Assembly: GCA_030686995.1 (NCBI GenBank)
Contig: CM060706.1
Location: forward strand, 143,181,505 to 143,245,504
DNA: 64,000 nt
Source of the DNA: Artemisia argyi
Taxonomy: Eukaryota > Streptophyta > Magnoliopsida > Asterales > Asteraceae
Direction: 5' to 3'
Under the pieces are notes generated by a model. It did not search any database. It was not told the DNA's origin and was given only the letters and a program-made list of their open reading frames with translations. Each line of letters starts with the position of its first letter. Positions within the stretch are counted from its first letter, which is position 1. The translations under genes were made by a program, and so were the position numbers. Shown in pieces: positions 11,265-22,344 of the stretch.

Positions 11265-13511
11265 ATGTCTCAACCACCAAATCATTACTTCCCTCATATT
11301 CAGCAACCTCAACATCAGCAGTCTCAGCAACCTCAGCATCAGCAGTATCAGCAACAACAATACTTTCCGCACATAATGAATCAACAACCTCCTAAATACA
11401 ATCCACTACATCATTACCTAATGATGCAACAACACCTCATTCCTCAACAACAACCAAATCAAGTGCTACAACAAAACACTCAGTTTTCCTCCAAACAACC
11501 TCACTGGTTTGACAGAATGTGTGAAGTTATTACAACTCAACAATCCCGACATGAGGCAGGATCACTTGAAACACCTCCAATGCTAACACCTGGGAACTAT
11601 GTTCAATGGTCAAGTTGATTCTTAAGATTTCTTGAATTAAAGAAACCTCATGGGCAGTTCTTAAAGCAAGTGATACTTGAAGGACCATTTGAGTGGCCAA
11701 CAAGATTTGAAGCTGGTGATCCAAATGCTGATCCTCCACGTCCTCCTGGTGATAGACCCCTTCCAGAAACTGCACTCACTGAAGAACAGAAACTACATCG
11801 TGAAGCTGATCAGTATGCAATGGCTTATATACTTCAAGGTATACCTAATCCGATCTATCGAAGTGTCGATGCTCAGAAAACAGCCAAAGCTATGTGGGAA
11901 CACGTTCATCTCCTTATGGAAGGCACTCAATTGAACAAAGATGACATGGAATCTAAGCTTTACATGGAATACACTGATATCACAATTGAACCTGGAGAGT
12001 CACTTGAATCCTACTATCATCGTTTCACAAATGTGGTCAATGATCTGGAACGTCACAAAATCACAGTACCAAGGATCGCTGTGAACTCCAAATTTGTTGG
12101 TAGTCTTGGCCCTGATTGGCATAAATATGTGACATTTGTTCGTCAAACGAAGAATCTTCATGATGCTCCATATGGCCTGTTGTATGATTTTCTGAAACAC
12201 CATGAACCTGAAGTGGAAAAAGATAGAGCTCTACGAGGAGGATACACACCAACATCAACACCAAATTCTTTGGCTCTCATAGCTCAATCTCCCTATGCTC
12301 CACCACCAATGTCAAATCATGCATATGTTCAAGAGCAGAACTACTTCAGTTATCCACAATCTTCCACCTCGAATCAAATGATCCCTTATGATTCATCTCT
12401 ACAAGATTCTTCTACTCAACTTGTTCTGTCAAACAACAATGATGCTGTGTACTACTCCAACTCCAATAATGATGACGATGATGACTTTAATACGTTGAAT
12501 CAGGGACTTGCTCTTATTGCTCGTGCTTTCAGCAAATTCTCCAACAAAACAAACAACCGTCAACGTTCATCTTCAAACACAAGAAATCAAGCTGTTGTTA
12601 ATGATGGAAGAGTGGAAATTCAAAATCGTAGCTATGGTCGATCTGGTTCAGGAAGCTCTTCAGGAAATTATGGGAATGGTCAGAGGTTTAGTAACAATAC
12701 CGGGTTCAGAAACAACTCAGCATCTCCTCAACAAAGGTCTGACTCAGTTGCTACAAGGAACTCCAGCTCAGGGAATGCAGTTTGGTGCTACAATTGCAAT
12801 GAACAAGGTCATATAGCTACAGCATGTCCCAAACCGAGAACTCGGGGAAGTAAGTTTCACAAGCAAGCATTACTCATGGCTCTTCAAGATGAAAAAGATG
12901 GACATTTCCCTGAACAGGACAACAACTTCATGGCAAATGTGAACAACGATGATGACATGGAAGATCTGGAAGCCAATGCTGCTGTGATGCTTATGGCCAA
13001 CATGCAGGAACTTAAGCTCAATGATTCAGGTCCAGTGTATGACACTGACAGCTTGTCTCAGGTACATGACCTCAATGCATGCTTTATTAATGAAATAGTC
13101 TCACCTTCTGCTTCTGAATCAGATATGGCGCAAGTTGTTCCATCTATATCATCTTCATCCTCTCAAAAAGATGAACAAATAAGCACAGTTGTCATATTTG
13201 ATGATGACACAGTTGTTTCATTTGATGATCCAATTGAGAATGATAAACATGATAATTTAGAACAACATGAACCATCATTTGATCCAGACCCTGACCTCAT
13301 ATTGTTATCTAAACAACTGGATGCTCAACAATTGCAAATAATTATATGCAACGAGAAAAACAAAGTTTTAAAAGAACAAAATGCGTCATTTGCAAGAGAC
13401 ATTGAGTGTTATAAAATTCAGCTTTCAAATCAAGAAGAAAAGATTAAACATGCAAAAAGTTTTGAAAAAGCTTTTCAAGATTCTTACAACAAAGAACAAG
13501 ATCTTCAATGA
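11265..13511 (+). pseudogene. gag: gag of element A, capsid and zinc-knuckle part, two in-frame stops
   Basis: The structural protein of the virus-like particle. The start is chosen at the ATG of MSQPPNHY because the upstream codons read through leader repeats. A Gln/Pro-rich N terminus is followed by a TGA at 11616-11618 in the segment where family members have an uninterrupted capsid start. The frame then continues through the Ty1/copia gag domain (about 11650-12240), Ser/Asn-rich and Gly-rich linkers and a zinc knuckle CX2CX4HX4C (CYNCNEQGHIATAC, 12786-12827). Acidic and coiled-coil sequence leads to a second TGA at 13509-13511. All parts stay in the same frame, so the breaks are point nonsense changes rather than indels. 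Confidence 0.8.
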
Positions 13512-15743
13512 AAAATGCAAGATTTAATTGAGTCAAACGGAAAGTTGATTTCGAAACTTGAAAGTGAGAAGTGTGAATTGAAAATGCAAGTTGAACGTCT
13601 TCAAAGAGACCTTTCAAAAACTGAAACAGAATTGTCAAATTGCAAAAAGGAGTTTTGTGAACATAAAACACGAAAAAGGAAGTATATAGATGATTTACTT
13701 GGTGATATTGTTGATCTTGAAAAACAACTCAAAGAATTTCGTCACATTGTTTACAAACACGGGAACTCTGTCACAACAATTCAAAAGTTTGCTTTAAAAC
13801 CGAGACCCGATAAAGGATTTGCACTTTGCGATTTTAAATCAATGTTTCTTCACAAAGCTTTCAAAGAAAATCCTAAGGTTTACAGTATTGATCACATGTT
13901 TGATAATACAATTGTGCGTGCTGTTGTTTTTGATACTGAGGAAGAAGAAGAACTGGAAGACGAGAGTCGATCAAAAATGAGTTATGTTCAACACTGGACA
14001 CCATATGACTATTCAAAAGCTCCACCTCTTTCTAAATCTTTTGTTACTCAAAAGGATTTACCTGAGAAATCATGGTTTATCGAAGAGTCATATGTTTCAT
14101 CTCATAATGCAGCCCCTGTCCAAACTGTAGCACAAATAAATGGTCCTTTACCATCATCCGGTGAACTTACACCTTTACCGAAAACGTGTCGTGTCTTAAA
14201 TTATTTTAAAACTTTTATGGAAGACATCGAAATTTTGGAGGAAACAATTGAACGTAATTCTGAAATTAAAATTGAAACTTTTCAATCCGCTTACGAGCGA
14301 GAAAAGAGAGATATTTTTCAAAAACAAATGAAGCCAATTGTTCAACACCTCCGTCTATGTGCTACACGTTGGGATCAGGAACTTCAAAAGGAGGTCAAAA
14401 ATATGATAAACGTTTTCAATGCAACTGAAAATGACATTTTGATTCAAAAGCAAAGAAACAGAGTTTTGAAAAATGATGCTGATCGACTCTTGGAACAAGT
14501 TCTAAATGCTGATATATTGTCTGTTATCATGAATGATCTTTATAATTCTGGTACTTCTATGCTTAGGCATGATCATTGTGTTGATAATAACTTGTTGAAT
14601 GAGGAAATTGAGACACTTAAACAGGAAAATGAAAAGTTGAGAATTAAAAATGATGATGTGACAAAACAATTTTCAAAAGAAATTTGTCAACTCAATCAAA
14701 GGCTTGAATGGTGTCAAGCTAAAAGTCTTGAAAGGGAATTGAAGTTTCAAAGTCAAAATGTTTCAAACTCTTGTCAGATTTGCAAAAACAACGAGTCTTT
14801 AAAAGGTCGATGTTTCCAATACGAGAAAGAAATTGCGGATTTAAAAATTGAAAACGCCGAATGGCAACAAAACCGCGATGACATCAAATATTGCAATGGT
14901 TTACTTGAGTCTGAAATTCAGGACAAAAATCACATCATCATTGATTTTAAAGAGAAAGTTAAGCTACTTCAAAAAGGAAAAATGGTTGACACCACGGTGA
15001 TAGCATCAGGGATGTATCAATTAAACAAAACTGATAAAGGAAAGGTTGTTCAAAATTCTAATGTTGATAATTCCACTTCTACAGGACTAGTCTCCACTAC
15101 TAGCGTTAGCAGACCCAAGCGAAAAAGTAAAAAGAAGAATAGGATCTTGCAACGTAAGAGAGGACACCTAGAAGCTCAGGAAGTAGAAGACCAACTTAGG
15201 ACTTTGAATAAAACTCATGTTGCATCAGATTTAGATTCTAATCTGGCAAATTGTAATCAAAATCTAAATGTAACGAATGATGAACCTTTGAATGTTTTGA
15301 ATATTAATGCATCTTGTGTGTTTTGTCGTAAAAGCGTATCATCTGGTGATCATACAAAATGTTTAGCTAATTCTCTTCTAAATCGTCATAAGAAACGTAG
15401 GACACGCATTCCTTCTAGGCCCACTAATGCCTCTAAGTCTAACTTAGGAAAGCCGTCTTCTACGGTTTCTAATGAAGCTGAAGTTACCCCCATAGGTACC
15501 GAGAACAAATCTAGGAATGAGCCAACGACTAGTGCATTTAACATTAAGAAAGCAAAAACTAGTTGGAATTGGCAACGTTGGTTACAACACAAACCAGACT
15601 TTAAATGGATTCCTAAATTGTTGAATACATGTGTTACTAACCAACAGGAACCCGCATTGTCTTTGGGTTCCACCCTTACTTCTGTTCCACCCGTGTCTTC
15701 TTCTGGTGATGCAGGTGGTACAGATTGTTCTCTGGATTGTTGA
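13512..15743 (+). pseudogene. gag: gag C-terminal coiled-coil extension of element A
   Basis: Continues the gag frame directly after the TGA at 13509. Lys/Glu-rich heptad-like stretches indicate long coiled coils (for example about 13520-13740 and 14590-14770). Two further cysteine groups are CQICKNNESLKGRC and CVFCRKSVSSGDHTKC. A basic region follows (about 15110-15170, PKRKSKKKNR). Such a large coiled-coil gag extension is typical of Sireviruses. The frame ends at 15743, overlapping the pol frame by about 110 nt; pol lies in the +1 frame relative to gag. Confidence 0.75.
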
Positions 15744-18700
15744 TAGCGGATGCACCCGACATATGACAGGCAATCTCAAACTGTTACACAACTTTGTCTC
15801 AAAGTTCATTGGTACTGTCAGATTCGGGAATGATCATTACGCTCTAATCATGGGATATGGTGACTTTATCAGCGGGAACATTGAAATCAGTCGTGTTTAC
15901 TATGTGGAAGGCCTTGGACACAACCTTTTCTCTGTTGGTCAATTCTGTGATGGGGATCTAGAAGTTGCATTTCGTGAGAAAACTTGCTTTGTTCGTGACT
16001 TACAAGGAAACGATCTAATGTCTGGCTCACGCGGCTCCAATCTTTATACAATCTCAATGTCAGATATGATTGCAACATCTCCGATATGTCTTCTCTCCAA
16101 AGCAGAGTCAACTAAATCTTGGTTATGGTACAAACGTCTTTCGCACTTGAATTTCAGAACCATGACTGACCTTGCTCGTTATAAACTTGTCGATGGATTT
16201 CCAAGATTCCGTTTCACCAAAGATCACTTATGTCCAGCCTGTGAACAAGGAAAAAGTACTCGTGCTCATTTTCCGTCTAAACCTGAGCAAAGTACGAATC
16301 ATGTTTTACAACTGCTTCATATGGATTTATGTGGACCGATGCGTGTTCAAAGTATCAACGGTAAACGCTACATACTCGTAATTGTAGATGACTTCTCCAG
16401 ATGGACTTGGGTTTATTTCTTACGAAGTAAAGATCAGGCTCCTTCAATGATCATCACCTTTCTCACTAAAATTCAAGTTCAGTTACGCAACACGGTACGA
16501 ATCGTCAGAACTGACAATGGCACTGAATTCAAAAATCAGACACTTAGGTCTTATTATGAGAAAGTGGGAATTGAACATCAAACATCTATTCCTAGAAGCC
16601 CAGAACAGAATGGTGTGGTTGAAAGACGCAACAGGACGTTAGTGGAAGCTGCTAGAACTATGTTGATTAATGCTCAATTACTAGATTACTTGTGGGCAGA
16701 AGCTGTTTCAACCGCATGTTATACTCAAAACCGTTGCATGATCACAAAACGCCATCGCAAAACACCATATCAAATTGTTCACAAAAGAAAACCGAACATC
16801 GACTACTTTCATGTATTTGGAGCACTTTGCTATCCGAAAAATGATCGTGATGATTTAGGTAAACTCAAAGCTAAGGCTGACATCGGAGTGTTCGTTGGAT
16901 ATTGTGAAAATTCCAAAGGTTTTCGGATATGGAATCGTCGTACAAGAGAAATTCAAGAAACCATTCACGCTAATTTCGATGAACTCACCCAAATGGCTTC
17001 TGAGCAACACAGCTTAGGACCCGAATTCAACCGTCTCAACTCTCCGGCATCTTCAGCTGAACCATTGCCACTTAACCGCAAAGAATTAGAAACCTTGTTT
17101 GCTCCACTATTTGATGACACAATTGAATACCGTCCTACTGAGGTCTCACCTAATTCCGCTGCTCAACCTGATCACATTCCAGTACCAGACTCACCTCAAC
17201 AAACTTCTACAAGTGTTGAGAGAGACGGTCCTCCAATTGTATCACCATCTACAGCAGAACAAACTGGTTCTACTTCCCCCCATCCAGCTGAAGACCCAAC
17301 ACCACAATCAGTTCCACAACCCGCAGAGCATGATCCTGATGCGTTCTTTAATCCGTTTGCACCAACTACTACAGTTCCTGATATAGCTGAGTCGTCAACA
17401 CGTAATTTGGATCCTGCTAACATGCGAGATACTTATCAACTACACCCGTCAACACACAAATGGACTCGTGACCATCCACTAGTTCATATTATTGGCCATC
17501 CAGATGCACCTGTTATGACAAGACAACGACTTCACACAGATGGAGAAACTTGTATCTATGCACTCACAGTTTGTCACGAAGAACCTAAGAACATTAAAGA
17601 TGCAATGACTTATGACAACTGGATTGAATCTATGCAAGAGGAATTTCAGCAATTCATAAGATTGGAAGTCTGGGAATTAGTTGAAAGACCTGACGGAGTC
17701 TTTGTCATCGGGTTAAAATGGATCTGGAAGAATAAGCTTGATGCTGAAGGGACTGTCATACGCAACAAATCACGTCTGGTAGCTAAAGGATACTCCCAAC
17801 TGGAAGGACTTGATTTTGCTGAATCCTTTGCTCCAGTGGCTCGACATGAAGCTGTTCGGATCTTTTTGGCTTATGCTGCACACAGGAATATGGTGGTTTA
17901 CCAAATGGATGTGAAAACAGCATTTCTTAATGGAGAACTCCGTGAAGAAGTTTATGTCAGTCAACCTGAAGGCTTCGTTGATCCTGAGCGTCCTAATCAC
18001 GTTTACCGACTCAAAAAGGCACTCTACGGACTCAAGCAAGCCCCACGGGCGTGGTATGACAAACTATCCACTTTCTTGCTGGCCAATAAATTTTCTAAAG
18101 GATCGGTGGATCCAACACTGTTTACAAAAACCTACGGGGAGGACTTACTTGTTGTTCAAATATATGTCGATGACATCATTTTTGCCTCAACAAAACGAAG
18201 TTACTCTAATGATTTTGCAAAATTAATGAAAGATAATTTTGAAATGTCCATGATGGGTGAACTTACGTTCTTTCTAGGATTACAAGTTCATCAATCACCC
18301 CGTGGTATTTTTATAAATCAGTCCAAATATACTCTCGAAATTCTTAAGAAATATGGAATGATGTCTTGTGATACTTTTAATACACCAATGGGCTATACCA
18401 CAAAACTAGATGCTGATTTACATGGGACTCCTGTTGACCCTACCAAATACCGAAGTATGATTGGGTCCCTCATGTATCTCACATCTAGTAGACCTGATAT
18501 AGTATTTGCTGTCTACATGTGCTCTCGCTATCAGTCCAGACCAACTGAAAAACACCTCAGTGAGGTCAAAAGAATCCTTCGATACATTAAGGGAACCATT
18601 AACTTGGGAATCTGGTATCCGAAGGATTCTGGTTTCGAACTAATTGCTTTTTCAGATGCTGACCATGCAGGATGTTTAGACACACGCAAAAGTACATCTG

Positions 18701-19140
18701 GTGGATTACAATTTCTCGGAGACAAACTTGTGTCATGGCAATCTAAGAAGCAGGACTGCACTTCACTGTCGTCTACAGAATCTGAATACGTAGCCATGTC
18801 TGCTTGTTGCGCTCAAGTCATTTGGATGAGATCACAACTTAAAGATTATGGCTACCTATTCAACAAGATTCCCATCTACTGTGATTCAAAGAGTGCAATT
18901 GCTATCTCCTGCAACACTGTGCATCATTGCAAATCCAAACACATCGATCTCCGATATCATTTCATCAAAGAGCATGTGGAAAGGGGTACAGTTGAACTTT
19001 ATTTTGTTGGAACTGAGTACCAACTGGCGGACTTACTTACCAAATCTTTAGCACCATCAAGGTTTGCTAGTCTAGTTCACCAAATTGGTATGCGATGTTT
19101 GACTCCAGAGGATCTGGAAAAGTTTTTAAAATACAATTGA
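15631..19140 (+). CDS. pol: pol polyprotein of element A (protease, integrase, reverse transcriptase, RNase H), open throughout
   Basis: A 1,169-codon open frame with all copia-order domains. The protease motif VDSGCTRH has its Asp at codon 38. The integrase has an HHCC-like N-terminal region (SHLNF ... CPACEQGK), core Asp232 and Asp295, and Glu331 in NGVVER, giving exact D-35-E spacing. The reverse transcriptase has [12 protein letters not shown] and YVDD at codons 845-848. RNase H has [16 protein letters not shown] and CDSKSAIA motifs. No stop or frameshift is seen. The frame has no convincing start codon of its own near 15631; translation presumably enters from gag by a +1 shift or another mechanism near 15640-15740. 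The protein would replicate the element and insert its DNA. The amino-acid pattern is Sirevirus-like and close to element C. Confidence 0.92.
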   Translation: MLLTNRNPHCLWVPPLLLFHPCLLLVMQVVQIVLWIVDSGCTRHMTGNLKLLHNFVSKFIGTVRFGNDHYALIMGYGDFISGNIEISRVYYVEGLGHNLFSVGQFCDGDLEVAFREKTCFVRDLQGNDLMSGSRGSNLYTISMSDMIATSPICLLSKAESTKSWLWYKRLSHLNFRTMTDLARYKLVDGFPRFRFTKDHLCPACEQGKSTRAHFPSKPEQSTNHVLQLLHMDLCGPMRVQSINGKRYILVIVDDFSRWTWVYFLRSKDQAPSMIITFLTKIQVQLRNTVRIVRTDNGTEFKNQTLRSYYEKVGIEHQTSIPRSPEQNGVVERRNRTLVEAARTMLINAQLLDYLWAEAVSTACYTQNRCMITKRHRKTPYQIVHKRKPNIDYFHVFGALCYPKNDRDDLGKLKAKADIGVFVGYCENSKGFRIWNRRTREIQETIHANFDELTQMASEQHSLGPEFNRLNSPASSAEPLPLNRKELETLFAPLFDDTIEYRPTEVSPNSAAQPDHIPVPDSPQQTSTSVERDGPPIVSPSTAEQTGSTSPHPAEDPTPQSVPQPAEHDPDAFFNPFAPTTTVPDIAESSTRNLDPANMRDTYQLHPSTHKWTRDHPLVHIIGHPDAPVMTRQRLHTDGETCIYALTVCHEEPKNIKDAMTYDNWIESMQEEFQQFIRLEVWELVERPDGVFVIGLKWIWKNKLDAEGTVIRNKSRLVAKGYSQLEGLDFAESFAPVARHEAVRIFLAYAAHRNMVVYQMDVKTAFLNGELREEVYVSQPEGFVDPERPNHVYRLKKALYGLKQAPRAWYDKLSTFLLANKFSKGSVDPTLFTKTYGEDLLVVQIYVDDIIFASTKRSYSNDFAKLMKDNFEMSMMGELTFFLGLQVHQSPRGIFINQSKYTLEILKKYGMMSCDTFNTPMGYTTKLDADLHGTPVDPTKYRSMIGSLMYLTSSRPDIVFAVYMCSRYQSRPTEKHLSEVKRILRYIKGTINLGIWYPKDSGFELIAFSDADHAGCLDTRKSTSGGLQFLGDKLVSWQSKKQDCTSLSSTESEYVAMSACCAQVIWMRSQLKDYGYLFNKIPIYCDSKSAIAISCNTVHHCKSKHIDLRYHFIKEHVERGTVELYFVGTEYQLADLLTKSLAPSRFASLVHQIGMRCLTPEDLEKFLKYN

Positions 19141-19687
19141 TCGTCAAACATCATAACTATCTTTGTATAAAATTTTTTCTTTCTTAACTTTAAACCAATC
19201 AAAAAGACAAAAAGATTTTTCATATTTCTTTTACTTAAAAAAAAAAAAAAAAAAAAAAAATGCAAGTATATCGCTTCCATTCAACACCTTGTTCTTACTT
19301 TACAAGTGTTGAGGGGGAGTCACGCTTAAATCTTTTACCAATTTTAATTGGTATACTTGCATGTTTTCTCGTATGTTACGGTTCTTCAGAATGTGTGGAC
19401 GATTTTTTTTTCATCACTGTGTCTCATTTGTTTTACGTCTTCATAAGTTAGCTTAACGGATGCATCTCTAATATCACTTAGGTTTGCTAGTAATTTTGGA
19501 CTCTTATAGATATATCTTAGAGTTAAGGGACTAAAAGTGACTAAACTCTAAATTTTTTTCAAAACAAATAAAACAAACAAACCGTACATTCTAAAACCCA
19601 CAGATTCAAAATAAACTCTTAAACCTCCCTTTCTCAAACGAACGGCCCCAAATCAATTGGATAATCCACGACCTTGATCAAGAATCT
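19141..19687 (+). other. Non-coding region after pol with a purine tract and a poly(A) run
   Basis: Contains an A run (19239-19260) and a purine box GAGGGGGAG at 19311-19319. The box is like those before the 3' LTR but lies 8 kb upstream of it. The sequence then looks like an untranslated leader and ends at a candidate splice donor (19688). Confidence 0.5.
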
Positions 19688-21090
19688 GTAAGTTCCTATG
19701 TCTTCACTAGGATATTACACTAATAGGATCTTGGTTAATTGGTTTTTCAATGGTTCGATCTCTTGATTTCTTGATGTCGAGAACTAGGGTTAGGATTTCG
19801 AAAATTGCTATTAACGTGTTGTGGTGTTTAATTCTTGATAGGGATTAGTTACTATGCTCGTTTCTAACACTTTCTCATCATTTATTTTCTCATTCCATCA
19901 TGATTTCTTTGTCTTCGAATTCGTTAGATTGGGTCGAATTGGGTTTGTAAGGTTCTGTACGCATTAGCTTGATATTGTAGGTGGGATATGTTTCTTTGGT
20001 CTCTTATATGGATATTTGATCTAGTTTTGTTGATATGAATCATTGTAACGTGTTTCTCGATAAGCTTGTATGCTTCGTTCGTTAAGAATATCGAGATAAA
20101 TGTGTCTTATGTGTTGACTACTGTGCTTATGTGTCATTATAAGCTTTATACATGTAGTTGTGATATGCTAGTCTCCGTGATACTCATTTGTCTCAAATTT
20201 GTTAAGTTATCGAAAACATGTTCTTGAAAGTTATCGAAAACTTCATGATTTTGTCTAAGTAATGTTTGTCTATCTTGGTGACAGGCCAAAATCATTGGAA
20301 AAGTTATTTGTGAAGGAAATGTACGTGTAACTTCAACAAAATTCGAATTAATTCTTGTATAAGAATTTTTTCGAGAAACTGAGTTTTATCGAAATCTTTT
20401 CAAATTATCGAGAAACTTAAGTTTTTCGATAAATATTGTTCAAAGCTCAAATTTTTCGAAAATACCATTTTTTCGAAATCTTTCTGTGAACTCTACTTTT
20501 CGAGATCTTCAGTTTCTCGAAAAGTTATTTATCAAAAAAAATTAATGTGTTTTTTCTCGATAACTTAATTTTTCCGCAAAAACCTGATATTGGAAAGATC
20601 TCGATAAAAGATCTCGATAAATGTCAATTCTAAGGAATTTTTTTCGAAAAGATTACTTTCTCGATAAAGTTTCACTTTTCGAAATCATTCAGTGAATTAA
20701 ATTTTCTCGATATCACCAGTTTCTCGACAAGTTGATAAAAGACGTTTTTCTCGAAAACATCAATTTTTTCGAAAAAGAAAGAAATCTCGATTAAAGACAT
20801 TTATGTGGAATTCTTTCGAGAAGTCACTTTCTTGATAAAGTTTCAAAATCTTGTTTGGGATTGTCATGTTTTATCTAAGTTACATTGTTGTGATTCATTA
20901 TTGTTGTATAATGTGATGTAATTGTGAATTGTGATTGTCATGTTGTGCTTATTTGCAATATGCATTATTTGACTCATAACAAAATAACGCATTTGTGCTT
21001 AACTGTCTCAAGTAGATATCTGTATCCAAACTTTAAACTGTGCTAACACGTAACAAATTTGGATGTTTGGTTTATGGTGATACTTTTCAG
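19688..21090 (+). promoter_or_regulatory. Candidate intron carrying leader module 3, upstream of the extra reading frame
   Basis: A GTAAGT donor lies at 19688-19693. TACTTTTCAG, a good acceptor, ends at 21090, six bases before the ATG of the extra frame. Within it are the third hairpin AATTCTT-GTAT-AAGAATT (20351-20368) and a dense field of TTCTCGATAA / TTATCGAGAA words (about 20200-20840). Another possible acceptor (GGTGACAG) is near 20285. The intron is an inference from splice-like sequence only. Confidence 0.4.
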
Positions 21091-21096
21091 ATAAAC

Positions 21097-22344
21097 ATGG
21101 CTGAACCCAATGAGAACGTCACTGAACAAAGTCTTCCACTGCTTACCATAGATGACATCACTCCCGAAAACTACAACGTCACGATTGGCGACAACAATCC
21201 ACGAGTTGATTTTGACAAGTTGAGTATTAAAGAGAACTCGTGCAAGATTGTCAAGGATATTCTACTTGCACATCCATGCAAACCTATGCTCACCTGTTCT
21301 ACCTCTGTTCCTCTGTTCTACCTTCATCAGTTCTGGCTTACGGCTCAGGCTAACTTGGACGATGAATCTTTCACTGTTACATTGGATAGCCAAGAATACT
21401 CTGTAGATCATGACGTTCTTCGAACAGCCCTTCTCATGCCACAAACTGACAGCGAATTTGCTCCTATACTACCTGAGCTGGATCTTCTTGACTTCTTCAT
21501 TGAATTAGGATATGAGGTTGATGATGATGTACCGCTAGTCAAGCTTTCCCGATTTAATGCCAAGAATATTCCTCAGCCTTGGAGAACATTCTGTCTGTTG
21601 GTGGTAAGATCTATATCTGGAAGGAAAAGTGGTCATGAACATCCAAGGCTCGAACACCTGCAAACATTCTGGGGAATGGTGACTCTGACACCGATTGACT
21701 TTGCAGTTCCTATCATGAATGATATCGTCTACAGTATTCAGACCGACCGTGTGAAGACTATGATACCATTCACAAGATTCACCAAGCTTATCATAGAACA
21801 TCTCTGCAAAAGTTCTCCAGAAATCATCAAAAGGATGGCTGATCCTAATGAGCCGAAGCACCTCTTCGAGGACGACTTCACCACCTCATTCATCAGGACG
21901 ACCACTTCCTCAACCAAGATCAAAGGAATGAGGCTTCCTGAATACCTACTGAATGACAATATCAAGCAGAGTCTGAACTACAAGCTGTATGACAACGCTT
22001 ACAAAGGTGTACAGGAAGAAGCAACAATTAAGACTCGTAGCAAAGGCGGTGTAAAGTCTGGGAGTACTACAAGCACCACTGCCTCGCCACATACTAGATC
22101 TAAGGATGCTCCTAAGTCAAAACCCAAGACTTCCACCAAGCCTAAACCTACACCCAAACCTAAACCTGTCACCAAGCCAAAGAAGAAGGCAACTCCTGAG
22201 TACTTTATTCGGGATGAACCTACTCCTCCACCTTCTGACACCGAGTCTGAGTTCGATACAGAATCTGAAGAAGAAGAACCGGACTATGAACTGAGATACC
22301 GAGCACCTGATGAAGCATTTCCAGCAACAGAGATCGCCGTATAA
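21097..22344 (+). CDS. Extra reading frame of element A, N-terminal part (unknown function)
   Basis: Begins at ATGGCTGAA (21097), directly after a candidate splice acceptor. An N-terminal globular region (about 21220-21990) contains TSVPLFYLHQFW and QPWRTFCLLVV and is related to a protein type I recognise from Asteraceae Sirevirus-like transposons. A Lys/Pro tandem stretch (KPTPKPKPVTKPKKK, about 22140-22190) and a Glu/Asp-rich stretch follow. The frame stops at TAA 22342-22344, but the same frame stays open beyond it to 25197, so this is probably one protein of ~1,360 codons broken by one nonsense codon. It sits where Sireviruses may carry an envelope-like gene. I see no signal peptide or transmembrane helix, so I do not call it envelope. 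Confidence 0.6.
   Translation: MAEPNENVTEQSLPLLTIDDITPENYNVTIGDNNPRVDFDKLSIKENSCKIVKDILLAHPCKPMLTCSTSVPLFYLHQFWLTAQANLDDESFTVTLDSQEYSVDHDVLRTALLMPQTDSEFAPILPELDLLDFFIELGYEVDDDVPLVKLSRFNAKNIPQPWRTFCLLVVRSISGRKSGHEHPRLEHLQTFWGMVTLTPIDFAVPIMNDIVYSIQTDRVKTMIPFTRFTKLIIEHLCKSSPEIIKRMADPNEPKHLFEDDFTTSFIRTTTSSTKIKGMRLPEYLLNDNIKQSLNYKLYDNAYKGVQEEATIKTRSKGGVKSGSTTSTTASPHTRSKDAPKSKPKTSTKPKPTPKPKPVTKPKKKATPEYFIRDEPTPPPSDTESEFDTESEEEEPDYELRYRAPDEAFPATEIAV

Noticed and set aside
19239..19260. A run after pol as a poly(A) tail of an inserted cDNA
   Set aside because: No duplication or foreign body ends there; it is more likely a simple repeat in the non-coding region.
463..19485. Shared phrase CTAATATCACTTA in LTR L (about 467) and after pol of element A (about 19468)
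   Set aside because: Only ~13 bases match with no extension on either side, so it is compatible with chance.
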